From assembly GCA_033026295.1 (NCBI GenBank), contig CM065172.1, positions 15,743,165 to 15,807,164 on the forward strand: a DNA stretch of 64,000 nt, written 5' to 3'. The stretch is from Channa striata. Its lineage: Eukaryota > Chordata > Actinopteri > Anabantiformes > Channidae. Under the pieces are notes generated by a model. That model ran no database searches, was not told the origin of the DNA, and was given only the letters and a program-made list of their open reading frames with translations. Position 1 is the stretch's first letter. The number at the start of each line of letters is the position of its first letter. This document shows, piece by piece, positions 12,867 to 26,300 of this stretch. The translations under genes were made by a program, and so were the position numbers.

Positions 12867-13523
12867 GTAAGACACGGTGAGCCGGCCTGTCGTGTGTGGG
12901 ACAGTAACTGTGTGTCAATAACACGGTTGTTACTGAAATGAATATATGTCCTGTTTTTGATAGAACGTATCGCGTCCTGCCGTTGTGCAGTGTCCCGGTC
13001 CGGGGGGGGCGGGGGGGACAGCAGAGCTATTAAAACCAGTGTTATGTGATATTTGCATGCGGCCAGTTTTACGATCGCCGGTGGCCACGCAGGTTAAACA
13101 GGGAAGGATGAAACCGCAGAGGAAAGGAAGAAAGGCTCCTTAGAGGAAACACCGTGTCCCCGCCTAGTTAACATGCGAGGTCTGTCATCCTCTGCAGGTG
13201 GCGGCCCGCACGACTTGGAACTGTTCACCTTCATCGCAGCCACAGGGTGTTGGAGCTGGATTCCTCTCTGTACGAGGACCTGCAGTGATTCTAAAGGTGC
13301 TAAAATCAACAGCAGGAAATTAAGGCCTCATCTCCACGACTTTAGTAGCACTTGTGTTTCATGAAGATTTGCTTTTTTTTACATCAGGAAGTCTACATCG
13401 ACAGTCTATCATCCCAGACAAGAAATTGATGTCACCGGCAATATGGAAATACTGCCTTAACTCCATCACACCCCTAAGAATAAAGAAGAGCGTGACTGTG
13501 TGACTGCACGATAAGGAATAGTC

Positions 13524-16500
13524 ATGCACAGTCCTGCTCCTGAAATCGTGGCCGGGTACTCGAGTGGATCTGTGGCAGATAAAGATGCAAATCCAGAGAC
13601 AACCTTGGGGAGCGCCTACTCTCCGGTGGACTACATGAGCATCACCAGCTTTCCCAGGCTGCCAGAGGATGATGCGATGTCTGGGGAGAACACCCTAAAG
13701 TCTCGCAAAGAAGATGACAATGTCCTAAGTGAGCAAGATACGGGTCAGTATGTGTAACCAGAATAAAACGATCGCCTGTGAGATTATGTGTTGATTGAGT
13801 AATTGTTTCAGCTCTTTGTGGACTGGATTAATGCAAAAACAAGACCTCTTGAGGGATGGAGCGATCTAAATTTTCAAAATGCATTTTGGTGCGAGGAAGC
13901 TAATCATATTAAAGAATTCAGAAATCGTAGATATTTGGCTCATTGCCTGTTTAGTCTAAGCCTTTCTTTGCAATGCATTTGTCAGACCCAGATCTGTTTT
14001 TGAAGTCAGCTCGCCTTCAGCGTCTCCCCTCTTCGGCCTCAGACCTGGCCAGCCATGATGCTGTGTCCCTGCGTGAGACCACCAGAGACCCCTTTAAAGA
14101 GGACTGTGCCTGTCAGCGAGATGGGCTGACTGTCATCATCACAGCTTGTCTGACCTTTGCGACAGGAGTGACTGTAGCTCTCATCATGCAGATCTACTTT
14201 GGAGACCCACAGGTAGCGTTTCTGTTTGTTACCGGCCAATTTACTTTTGTAAACGTGTAGCAATAATGTTTCTTTTTTAAAAATGATGATCTGCTTATGG
14301 ATGGTTACTTGTGCTCCATCCCACACAAGCCTGTGTCACTTTAGGGGCCTATCATCAGTCTCTCTCTTGTTATTGTTATTATAAGGTCTTTAACCAGGGT
14401 GCAGTGGTGACAGATGCGGCTCAGTGTACGTCTCTTGGCTTAAATGTTTTGAGGAAGCAGGGCTCCAGTGTTGATGCTGCCATCACTGCGGCTCTCTGTT
14501 TGGGAATTGTCCACCCTCACACCTCTGGTATAGGAGGGTGAGTTATAGAAAACATGACTACCACTGAAGCTCTTAGACTTGGATACAAATAATAAGCCAA
14601 GTAAATGTTCTGTTAATGTTGTTTTATACAGTGGTGGAGTTATGTTGGTCCATGACATCCGTAAGAATGAGACAAGGGTCATTGACTTCAGAGAGACAGC
14701 ACCATCTGCCATCCATGAAGACATGATGCAGAGAAACCTTGATCTTAATGTAAGACATTTTTCTGCAGTACTGTTTCTTAAATCTATTACCATTTACCAA
14801 GAGAGAGCAGAGTGTCATTGCTGCCAATTTGTAAGAGACTTACATAAATACAACAAACGTATGTTGCATTTCAGCCTGGCCTGCTGGTGGGAGTACCAGG
14901 CATGCTGAGTGGGATGCATCAGGCACACCAGCTTTATGGCAGGTACAGTAGCTATTATTAGTAAAAATGTATATCATGCTGCACATGCAGAGCTTGTTCT
15001 TGTTAGCAAATAAAAATAGCATGTTATTTTAGTTAATTTTTCTGTTGTTTTTAAGACAAGAACAGCAAAGACAAATATTTATTTACTTTATGTAAAAGCC
15101 TGTTTGTAAAAAGAGTGAAATCTGATAGTACTTGTATCACCAGCTGTTTTAAAAGAAAAGTCACAGCTTTTTAGACACATTCTTGGGCTATAATTAGTCT
15201 AATGATGTGTAATTACCATGGGCCTGATGCTCAAGCTACTAACATGGATGCTGTTATAGGACTAACAAACTTACTGGATCCATGGAGGTAAAATATTATC
15301 CTGGGGCTGTTCAGATTATCAATTTAGAAAAATCTCTCAGTAATCCCATTGTAAAATGGAGAATGTAGAGTGTATGCTAGAATTTTAACCTTTCTTAAAC
15401 CCAGCCAGACTTACGCGGTCTTTAATTTCCTTAGGATGCTGTGGAAAGATGTTGTTACTATGGCAGCAGATGTGGGCAGAAATGGATTTAATGTTACCCA
15501 TAATTTGGGTAAGTATAGTGTAATGTAGTATCAATCAGTGGGTGAAACCACTGCTGTTAATGGTGCTGCATATGTTGATGAAAACACCAACTTTATCTCT
15601 CTGTCACAGTGCTTGAACAACAATAAGGTACGTTATTTAAAGACAACCTCCTTTTATGTCTCTCTGCAGCTGAAGCGCTGGCTGAAATAAAGAACCAAAA
15701 CATGTCAGATGCATTTCAAAACTTGTTCCTCCCCAACGGTCAGGCTCCCCTCTATGGAACATTTATGAGACGTCTGGATTTGGCCTCTATATTGGATAAT
15801 GTTGCAGTTCAGGGAACAGAAGAGTTCTATAGAGGAAACCTGACACAGGAGATGGTGTCTGTAGTAAGAAACAACTTTTAACTCTTCTCTAGCTATGTTT
15901 ATATAAATGATTTTAAATTCTTCTTAGTCTCCACAGGGAGTTACTTTTACCCCACAAACACTAATTTTTTGCCGTACATTCACTTCACCTTTGTCTGGTG
16001 CGAGGTAATAATTCAGTATTGTCCTGTGAAAAATAATAATTTCAGGTAATTACCCGTAACAGTTACTAATTGTATGTCTCAAATTAATGATTAAAAGATG
16101 TATTAGTTACAAATAATAAATTCAAAAAATAAGAATTGAATTCAATTAAACTATATTATTTGGAAATGGGTTTTTATAGTTTTTAGGTGGTTGAACACTG
16201 TGTTTTTAAGACATATCTAAATATTTGTATCAAAACAGTCAGTTAATAGTTATTTTATGTCTATTTTAATTGAACTATTACAAGTCATTCACACCTAAAA
16301 GAGCATCTACTAACTCTCTTAACACAGTATAATAACACAAACACAGAAATCCCATCCAATCAATTTGAATTTTTAGGTAAAGTGGTACAACTGCCCTGTT
16401 ACTGATAAAAATGTGCAGGATAATTTTTCAATTTATATCTAAACTCACTGAACTTTTCACTTGCTTCACTTCAATAGGTGCAAGCAAGAGGTGGAGTGCT

Positions 16501-19500
16501 CACAGAGGATGACTTTGGAAACTACAGTGTAGCGTTACAGAAGCCGGCAGAGGCCATTTATCAGGGTAAATACTTTTTCAGCTTCATTTATATCAGATAT
16601 GTTAGTTGAAGAACCCATACATTAGCATACGACAAGCTAAATAATTTATTCTAGTCTTTCTGTAAATATATACGTTAGTTATTAATGTGAGACTCATTTC
16701 CATTAATAAAACGAGGTGTGTCTGCATACAGTATGTTTACTTATGCACTTAAGTACTTTGTTTCTATGCATATGGGCTGTTGTTGACCCTTTGCAAATAT
16801 CCTGGACACAGCACACATTGTTCCATGTGCTGCTATATATTACATATATTTTAGTACTTTTATAGATTTTGTAATTTGTTTTGTAATTGCGTTTTAATGT
16901 TGTGAACTTATTTTGGTTTACCAAACACTGGTTTTGAATACTAGTACTTGATCTAGTTCAAACTTATTGTTAGCTATACTCTTTGTGAGGTATATTCATA
17001 TTATATTATATTTTCTCTGCTCGTGTGTTAATTATATGCCTATATAAACTTTTTGAAGTGAGGAAAACATTTCAAAAAAGTTTTGACAGGGACAAAAAAA
17101 AACAAAGTGAAACAAGTCATGATGTTACTTAGCAACAGGTCAGTATTATGAATGGGAATCAAAAGAGCATCCCAGTGAAAAAAAGTGTTGCATAATTTTA
17201 CCAAAGCCAAATTGAATTGCACTAATCTTCAAGCCCTCAGCGGCACTACAATAAAAACAGATACAATTCTATAGTGGAAAGTCATGGGCTCAGTAACACC
17301 TTCATAGCCATCGGTAATAAATATGGTTTACTGCTACATCCACAAATGCAACTTGAAACTCTGCCATGGAATATAAAATATAAATAAGATGCAGAAACAT
17401 TGCATTTTGTTTTGAAATGAATCCATATCAGTAAGAGAAACATTAACATTTGCTATGGTATGACTTTTGGTGTCTCTGCAGGACATCATGTGATGTCTTC
17501 CCCAGCCCCACATGCAGGTGTTGGCCTGATCACAGCTCTTAACATCCTGGAAGGTTACAACATTACCAACCAGGTTCCCCAAAGCAGCACCTACCACTGG
17601 ATTGCAGAGGTAATATACCAGCTGCTGCACCACTATACAACATCAAAGTTGTCCTAAGCATTCTGATCCATGTGATATTGATGTTAGTTTTATATTATTC
17701 CTCCAGTCTGTAAAGATAGCGTTGGCCCTGGCTAGCTCACTGGGAGATCCATTCTATGACACTTCTGTTCCAGATATTGTTGGCAAGATGGAGAGGTAAA
17801 GATCATTCTGTCTTTTTCCATCAGATATTCAAAGCTTTTATGAGTAGTTTTATGTCATCTTATTTTTAAATCTGTTTATTTTATTACAATCAGTTGTATA
17901 ATTTAACATTCCATTTTTATGTAAAGTAATTTAGTAACAACTATTGTTTTTTATGTGGGCTATTGAAATAAACAGATTAATATTGAATTGACTGACGTAA
18001 AGTAAATAGTCGTTCTACTTAACATTTTGATCAAACCCTGCCTTTCATTTTACTCATCTCCTAGTAAATCACAGGCTTCACAGTTCCGCCAGATGATCAA
18101 CAACTCTCAGGCATTCCCTGTCAGTCATTACACTAAATCATTTACCTTGGAGGAGGGTGGAGCAGCTGCCCAGGTCATGGTCATGGGCCCCGATGACCTC
18201 ATAGTGTCAGTCGTAAGGTACGTCTTGGTTTAAGTGGGCGGACCTTGTCTTTTTGTGCATATGCTGGTGGTGGCTAAGTGTGAATTGATATTGCTGAAAA
18301 ACAAAATCTAAGACCATCTGTATGTTTTTTGACTATTTTAGCTCCCTAAACAAACCATTTGGCAGTGGAATAGTGACTCCCTCCGGAATCCTTTTGAATA
18401 GCCAGATCCTGGACTTCTCCTGGCCTAATAAAACACAAAGCTATTCGCCTAACCCAGTAAATGTGGCTTTTTATAATAAATGTTTTATTCATTAATTTGA
18501 AACATTTGTTAAAGCATTTCTTAGTCCTTATGTTTTTTTTTTTTGGTCCTGTTTGCACTAGCACAACAGCCTCCAGCCTGGGAAGAGGCCCATGTCCTTC
18601 CTGATGCCCACTGCAGTGAGGCCTGCTGTGGGGCTATGTGGCACATATGTGGCTGTTGGATCATCTAACGGTGATAAGGCTCTCAGCGGCATTACACAGG
18701 TTATTTATATACTGGAAGAATTATATTCATTCATACACTAATTGTTCAATTAGATTTTGGAAATGCTTTTCTTAATGTTTTTTTTAAAATGCATTTTCTT
18801 TTGTCCCATTGTTTGGTGTAATTAAATATCTCATGGATGTTAGTTGGTCCACCCTCCACCTCTCTAACCATTCTACCACCTTTACCCTCACAACATGCAC
18901 ATCCCCCGCTTCATTTTGGCAAGCTCAAAATTACATTTCCCCACCTCAAGTCTACTCTCGACAGACTCTTCTCTGAGGTCTTACTTAACTGGAGAAACCT
19001 TCAGGGTATCTTGGCAGAGGCACATTTCTAATTTACATAGCCTCTCCACTAGTGTTCTGCGGGGTTTAGTTATTGGTCCTTATCTGTCTGTACTACATCG
19101 TTGGGCAATATCATCCACCCACATGCTTTTTCCTATCATTGCTATGCTGTCGACACACAGCTCTTCCTGTCCTTTCCAATGGATGACCTCTTATCTGCCC
19201 GTCTCTCTGACATCTATGCTTTGAGGAGAGAGCAAAATCTTCAACTCAGCCTCTCCAAATAGAGTCTTCTCAGGCAGACCTTTAATAGAAAACAACATCA
19301 GCATCCACATAGGGTCAGCAGTGATCGTCGCCACTAAGTCTGCCAGAAGTCTGGGGGTCATCACTGATGACCAACTGAGTTTTACTGACCACAGGAATCT
19401 AAGATCAGATCCTACTTTTTTAATATACAACTTAACCACTTGTGCAGGCGCTGGTCATATCATGCAATGCCCTGTTGACAAGGCTTCCAGCATTCACAAT

Positions 19501-20487
19501 CAAACCCTAACAGATGGTCCAGATTACAGAAGCACATCTAATTTTTAATCAGCCAAAAAGTAAACAAGTCACTCTACTTTTTAGATCTCTGCACTAGCCT
19601 TCTGTAGTTGTCCGCATTGGGTTCACAGCTCTGACTTATACCCCACAGTGTGGTCAAATCAACAGCATCTACCTACTTGAACTCCCTCATCCAGGTCTCC
19701 AAACCCTCCTGCGTGGAAACTGCATCTGGTAGTCCCAATACCATAAACTATCCCATGTAAAACTCTTTAGCTCAGCAGCCTTACCTCCAGTATTCAAAAA
19801 CTGGAGGTAAGGCTGTCATGTCTGGCAATTGACCAAATGCAAATGTATTTTGTGTTATTATAAATATGTTATAATGTGTTCTGATCCTTTGCAGGTGCTG
19901 ATGAATGTTCTGTCTTTACGTAAAAACATGAGTGACAGTGTAGCTTATGGGAGACTCCACCCAGATCTGCAGTCCAACACCCTCCTAGTGGACTGTAAGT
20001 TTTTATCTTTTATTAGCTGTAGTTTAATTTAATCCTAACATAATATAATTCAGAAACTGTGGGTAGATTGCAATTTCTTACTATTAACATGCAGTATGTT
20101 TTTTTTCCTATCCTACATGAATAATGAATAATCAAATAGCCTAGAAAATGTAACGACTTCTTTGTTTTTTGCTGGAATGAGGAATGTAAAATTATATGCT
20201 TTGCTGATATGTTACCCAGCTGATCTAGTACAGAGCAATTATCAAGTTGTTCCTGGATATGAACCTTTGGATGTGGCTGAAATCTAAATATCCCTTTCTT
20301 TTCCTCTTGTACAGCGGAGTTTTTACATGAAGAAATTAAGCTGCTGCAGGCCAAAGGTGACAAAGTTGAGAGAATAGATGTTCTCTCATTTGTAGAGGGC
20401 ACTCGTAGAACCAATGACCTCATCATTGGGGTGAACGACCCCCGTAGTGCTGATGCCTCTGCCCTCACTATGTCCAATATGCCATAG
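13524..20487 (+). CDS. ggt7: Gamma-glutamyltransferase 7-like membrane protein
   Basis: Fifteen coding exons: 13524-13743, 13986-14212, 14386-14537, 14632-14749, 14875-14942, 15435-15508, 15670-15863, 16478-16565, 17482-17609, 17707-17795, 18065-18217, 18342-18456, 18562-18699, 19895-19994, 20315-20487. They give 678 aa ending in TAG; human GGT7 is about 660. N-terminal cytosolic tail has the GGT7 signature YSPVDYMSITSFPRLPEDD. A single signal-anchor helix spans about residues 121-143, so it is type II. The ectodomain follows (GGGGVMLVHDIR, GLLVGVPGM, GPDD, PFGSG, TPSGILLNSQ) with several N-x-S/T sequons, and the C-terminal RTND. Canonical members cleave themselves at a Thr to make a glutathione hydrolase/transferase; here the matching place (residues 486-488) is Ala-Ala-Ala, so processing and activity are doubtful. 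GGT7's own biochemical activity is not well established. Gene identity is secure; catalysis is not. Confidence 0.95.
18830..19776 (+). mobile_element. Decayed LINE (CR1/L2-like) fragment in ggt7 intron 13
   Basis: Broken reading frames recover pieces of a non-LTR reverse transcriptase: a LRGLVIGPYLSVL-like block (normally QGSVLGPLLF) near 19055, then YHCYAVDTQLFLSFPMDD from 19134, where the catalytic YADD has become YAVD (19143-19154). LSARLSDI and a leucine-rich block follow in a shifted frame. Stops and frameshifts show it is dead. Family assignment to the L2/CR1 group typical of fish is by motif spacing only. It is in the same orientation as ggt7. Confidence 0.7.
19777..19814. repeat. Perfect 15-bp hairpin upstream of ggt7 exon 14
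   Basis: AGCCTTACCTCCAGT (19777-19791) and its exact complement (19800-19814) flank an eight-base A-rich loop. It sits at the 3' edge of the LINE remnant and 80 bases before exon 14. It is probably the tail of the mobile element or a local inverted duplication. Confidence 0.6.
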
Positions 20488-20884
20488 TGCCCTCACCCCG
20501 ACTCTCACACTTATCAAAGGGTATCATATGATGGTGGACGAGGGAGTAAGCAGGCTGTGATCAGCTGGTACAATCGAAATTAACACAATAGTACTGTTGA
20601 CATGAATGCCGGCCAACAAACAGATGTGCAGCTTTCTCTGGTATGATTTCCCAAAAGAGTTTATGCTGACACAAAACTACAAACGAGCACTATTTTACAT
20701 GCCAATGTTAGTGATATGCCTCACAGCCTCAAGTAATGTTCCGTCCCAGTGTAGATAATGCAGAAAATATGTGTGTGATGTGGGGCCTGTTCATAAGTTA
20801 ATATAAGTTATATTGTAATTTATCACACACGAAAACAATGAATGTATGAGGTTTAAAGTGAATTTACTTAGTGGATGTGAGACA

Positions 20885-20890
20885 AATAAA
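20885..20890 (+). promoter_or_regulatory. ggt7: ggt7 poly(A) signal
   Basis: First AATAAA after the ggt7 stop, 398 bases downstream, which would give a 3'UTR of about 0.4 kb. Further AATAAA motifs near 21965 and 22097 could serve longer transcripts. Confidence 0.5.
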
Positions 20891-20909
20891 ATGGTAAATG
20901 TAACATGTT

Positions 20910-22399
20910 TGATCCCATTTTTGAAAAAAGAGCAGCAGCTGGTTTTTGACCTGGAGAGTGCTGCGCTTTGAATTTATGTTCAGGAAATCTAAGATAAATG
21001 AACTACAATCAAATGTCTCTAAAATTGGTTAGAAACAAAGGAGGTAATGAAATCACTATTTACAACACAAGCATGAATATCTGCCTGCTCCTACTTTTTT
21101 CTTTTTGATTTTTAATTATTTAACTGCATTTCAGCATTATTCCAAATGACACATAAGAACATGTGAAATAGTGACGATAATTTTGAACCTCTCACCTAAG
21201 ACTAGACCATTTCTTTCTGTGGTGTGTAGTTGTGTTTAGTCATTTGGTACAACTGCTGGGGACTTTACTGTTACAAGCTATCAGTGGCTCACTGGGATCA
21301 TGTTAAGAATAACCCGTCATTCAGAACTGTAGTAAAGTTTTCACACCTCATTTATTTGCTTCAGTTATTATGCGTTAAATATAAAGAATAGAGAAGAGAT
21401 TTGTTGAAGTATATTTTAGAATACCTGAGTTTTTGCATGATTCTTTTTCTCATTTAAATATATTGGCTTAATCTTTTTAAATGTAGGAATACTTACTTTC
21501 AGAATTTGAAAAATTTGATTCGTTAGACATGGATCTGTTGTTTTTAACATTAACATTTGATGGGCTATATACTTTATTACTGCTGTTGTAATGCAATGCA
21601 CATTCAATCAACAATTTTAGGAAAGACTGCTATGCTTTTGTGTATGTAATTGTTTGGGCAGTATGTATGAAGTAAGTAACAACAACATATGTAAAGCACT
21701 GCTTTCTTGCTTTCTTAAAATCATTTGATTTACGTCCAGAATGGCCCACGCTGACTAATGCAAAATGTCCTTAAACTTATTGTCTATATTGTTGGGTAAT
21801 AGTGCAATATGACTGTTGATTCTTGTTTCTTGTACTGTACAGTGCCACGCCTTTAGGCACATGTTTGCACAACACCTGATATTTGACCCCATGTGCATTT
21901 CTACCTACTACTAATCTTTTGGCTCTTCCCATCAGGGGTCGCCACCACCGTCCAAACCCACCAAAATAAAACATTTGCACACATTCTTAACACTAAGGAG
22001 TGTTTAGATCTTTTTCTCCTGATCTGTGATCTATTTTGAAATAATGTCACTGTGCAGATATTAGAATAAGGATTTTTTATTACAAGACATTTGAAATAAA
22101 GAACTATTTCACAAGTTGCACACAGACTATTTACTGTTTATTTTACAAATAAACTCAAATATCTGATAAATGCACATGCAAGTCATAATTCATTCAACAG
22201 CATGTGTTAAAATTAGGCAAAGTTTGCCCATGGTTCAAAGGACCACAAAAAATAAGATTCAAAAGTTTTGAGCTGAAACACATACGCTTTGGAGAAAACG
22301 TAATTGGATTTATGTTAAAGTACTTTATTATTATATTCCTCAGTATTTACGCCCAAGGACCTCGCTGCTGTATCCTTGGAGTAAAAAATAAAAGCTGCT
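20910..22399. other. Intergenic region between ggt7 and ncoa6
   Basis: AT-rich with scattered AATAAA motifs and no supported exon on either strand. Some of it may be extended ggt7 3'UTR. Confidence 0.55.
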
Positions 22400-22528
22400 G
22401 GTTTTATTTTTACAAGCGCTACCGGAAGTAGCCCATTTGATCGTGATTTCCCATCGTTTCATGTTTTGTTAGCTAAGCTGGCTAGCAGATGTCGAGGGCT
22501 TGAACTTATTTTCAGATGAATATATGTG
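22400..22528 (+). promoter_or_regulatory. ncoa6: ncoa6 promoter with ETS site and non-coding exon 1
   Basis: A consensus ETS/GABP site (ACCGGAAGT, 22421-22429) lies about 100 bases before a consensus donor (gtg|gtaagg at 22528/22529). No TATA box is at a suitable distance. A likely acceptor ends at about 23321, leading to the ATG at 23362. TATA-less ETS promoters are usual for housekeeping coactivator genes; the start site itself is inferred. Confidence 0.5.
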
Positions 22529-23361
22529 GTAAGGCTTTTGATTTCCTCATGCTTAATTTCTAGTTGACTGTGTATTATAAGTTAATGACCGCGACTGGGG
22601 AGGCAAATACGCTGTATTTCAATGCATTCGTGATAAATTAACTCCAACATTACCTGCAGTAACGCCACCTACCCAGCTAATGCAGTTAGCCAGCGTTTGC
22701 TAGCTGGATCCTCCGTGAAACTAATAAAAACAGCCGTTTTCTGCATCAGTTACGTATCGCGTGTGTCGAGTGTGGTTTAAACCTTATTAATCTGAGTTTT
22801 ATTTGATGATAATAAGAATGAGAAAATGCACGATGACGCGGGAAGATGGATAGTAGTGTTCATTCTCTCGACTTGGCTCGCTTGTGGTTACGTTAGCTCA
22901 AGGCCCGTGCTGCTGATGGGCCGATCATGTTAACTTTGACCAAGCTGTTAATGACAGTGTATTTACACACTTACCCAATCACACAACAGTGAAGATACCG
23001 CAACATATCATAGAGTAGCTGTTATGATATGTCAGGCTTCACCGGTGTTGATGATGATGATGATGTCACTTACAGGTGTAAGTTGCAATGTTAGTTTTAT
23101 TCATATGACGTTAACGGTTGATTCACAAAAAGCCACATTTTTTGTTTGACTCTATGTAATCTGTAGCATGAAAACAACAACGCATTACGGAGAACTCGTT
23201 GTTAGCTCTGTATAAACACTTTAAATGTGCTGTTTTTTCTAAACAAATACTTTTTAACGTTAATCACTTTATCTGGGGTGAAGTTGTGATTTACATGATT
23301 TGTCTCTCTTTTGAATTTAAGCATAAAACGATTCAAACGCCACTCCTAATAAGACGGGAGA

Positions 23362-26300
23362 ATGGCCAATCGGCGCACTCCACCTGAGCTGTCCCACAAG
23401 ACAGAGCATCTGGAAGCTGATCATGACTCCGACCGGGACTCTGGTGTTGGGGATGATGCAGGAGACGATGCGGAAAGTTGCCATGAAAGCACAGTAACAG
23501 AAGTGGAAAATGTCAACACGCATTATGAGATGGAAGAAAACCGTGTGGAGGGACAGGATTTTACAGTTTTTGTTGCATTTCAAGGAAATATGGAGGATGA
23601 GGATTTTGCACGAAAACTCAACACTGTCCTCAGTGGCATACATAACATGCTTGACATGGGTTAGTTAGATCTTTTTTTTTACAGTACGAATTGTTGAATT
23701 GAATCTAATACGTAAATGGATTTTGTGCTTTATAAATGACACTAATCATTGTCAACATATGAGGTACAGAAACTTTGATACTTTCTTAAAAAAAAGTCTA
23801 CTTGGATGTGTATAGTTTTTTTAAACACAAGAAGTCAACATCTTTTGTTACTTCAATTCCTTGTTTCTATTTTAGGCTTTGAGAGGCTACAGCCTCAGCA
23901 TGTGGAACCATGGAACAGTGTACGAGTTACCTTCAACATTCCTAGGGATGCTGCTGAGCGACTCAGAGTGCTAGCCCAGAACAACCAGCAGCAACTGAGA
24001 GACCTAGGGATTCTCTCTGTGCAGATTGAAGGTGAAAGTGCCTTTTTAATTCAGTCAGCATGCAAGAAATACAAATTGTGTTACATTGCAAAGGGCACCT
24101 TCTATAGTAAATGTTGATATCCCTTTTCTTAATGTTCAGGGGAAGGGGCCATCAATGTGGCTGTGGGACCAAACAGAGGACAAGAAGTCAGAGTGAATGG
24201 ACCAATTGGAGCACCTGGCCAGATGAGAATGGATGTTAGCTTTCCAGGTCAGCCTGGTCCAGGTATTCATTTACTGATTATACTTCTTCTTCTTCTTCTT
24301 CTTCTTTTTCTTTTTTTACTTAACAGACATATGAATTTATAAAGATGTACAATAAATAACTAAAGTTTGCTTTATGTTTCTCTTTATTACTATTCATACC
24401 ATGTCTTTAGCCGTTTGTTAAATGTTAACCTATTTGCTTATTTACACTTAATGAGTCAATGTTTAACATTCATGTAAGGAGCCGTAAGGATGGCTAATCC
24501 AGCCATGGTACCACCTGGACCTGGGATGACAGGTCAGGCTTTGGTGCCAGGCAGCAGTGGACAGATGCATCCTTGTGCTCCAAGGCCACCTTTACAGACA
24601 GGTAATTTTCTTGTATGACAAATGATACATGATGCAATTTTTAATAAGTTTGGACAGCAATGGAACAGCTGTATCTGCCTCTGTTATAGATGTGATGGAA
24701 CAGATGATGCCAGGCATGCCAGTTCAGCAGCAACAGCCACTTCAGCACCAACAAGCTGGTCCACATGGATCAGTGTCCATGCCTCCTCAGGCTGCCCATC
24801 ACATGCAGGCTCTGCAAACTGGTAGACAGCTTAACCCTGCTGCAATGCAGCAGCTTCACCAACAGCATCACCAACAGCAACAGGCCCAGCAACAAGCTCA
24901 GCTCTCACAGCTTGGAACTAGACCTCCATTTAACCCATCAGGCCAGATGGCTGTACGTCCTGGATGGAACCAGATGCCCCCTGGGGTCCTTCAGCCACAA
25001 GGATCTCACGTAGGCCCTCCCTGGAGAAAGCCCCTTCCACAAGCCCAAATGGTTCCGCGCCAACCCTCCCTTGCTACAGTTCAGACCCCCAGCCACCCTC
25101 CACCCCCTTACCCATTTGGCAGTCAGCAGGCAGGGCAAGTATTCAGTGCCATGGGACAGGGACAGTTGCAACAGCCGCAGCAGCAGCAACAACAACAGCA
25201 GACAGCAATGGGTCAGTTTGCTGCCCCCCAACCTAAAGGTCCACAGGCTGTCCTTGGTGGTGTTCCAGGAACTCCTAGACCCCCTCCACCCCATCCACAA
25301 ACATCTGGACCACAGGGCACCTTGAGTGCCAAATCTCCTGGTTCCTCCTCATCTCCTTTTCAACAGGGTTCACCAGGGACTCCTCCCATGATGGTTCAGA
25401 GACCTACAACTCCACAGGGATTTCCACAAGGTGTTGGTTCACCAGGAAGAGCAGCCCTCAACCAACAGGGTAATATGCAACAAGGATTCATTGGAATTCC
25501 CCAGCATGGACAGCCTGGGGTCCAAGGTCACCCAGGTAAGCTACTGTTGGCAACTTATTGTTTTATAGAAATATACATTAACAATGTGGATATACTGGAT
25601 TATACTGGGCAAATGTTACATTAAATATGAATACTGCTTACAGGCATGGTAAAGCGAACCGTAGGGTTTGCAGCCTCAAACTTTGTCCAAGGTCAGGTAA
25701 ATGCAAGCACTCCAGGAACACCTAGTGGAGGAGCCACTCAGCAGCTGCAGGGCAACCAAGCAATGACTCACACAGGTAAAATTTTAACAAAAGGCCAGTG
25801 GTATGGATCTGTAGTAGTATGACTTAAGAGAAACCACACAAGTTTTAATAAGGTTGTGTTAACTTAGATGGTGTTGTGAGTAAGGGCCATGACAAACTAA
25901 GGGAATGTCAAAGAACCAGAAGTGACATAGACGTGACTTTTAGGTCAGCTCACGTCTCCTTTTGCCTTTTTGACTGCAGACAAGTTGCACTTGAACATAC
26001 TTAAAGACGACAGCTGATGAGCATGTAGCATGCACATGAGAGGAAAAGTGGAAGACCTGGGACTGTGTACATATAAACTGTAAAATAAGCAGTATTTGCT
26101 TGTCTTGTTCACAGAAGCTTTGTAACTACTTCTAATTGAGGATATGCCTGATAGTGAGTTTTAAATTGTACTGGCGTTGTTAATAATGTAGTGTCTTCTT
26201 ATCCACTGATTTGCCAAGCCGAACAGTAACCACTCTGGTTCAGCATGGCTTAATTGGCTGAAAAGCCTCAGACGGAGGTCCCACCACTTCAGGCGGCGTG

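Noticed and set aside
18837..19548. Series of short + strand frames as a possible extra gene
   Set aside because: They are frame-shifted pieces of one dead reverse transcriptase in an intron.
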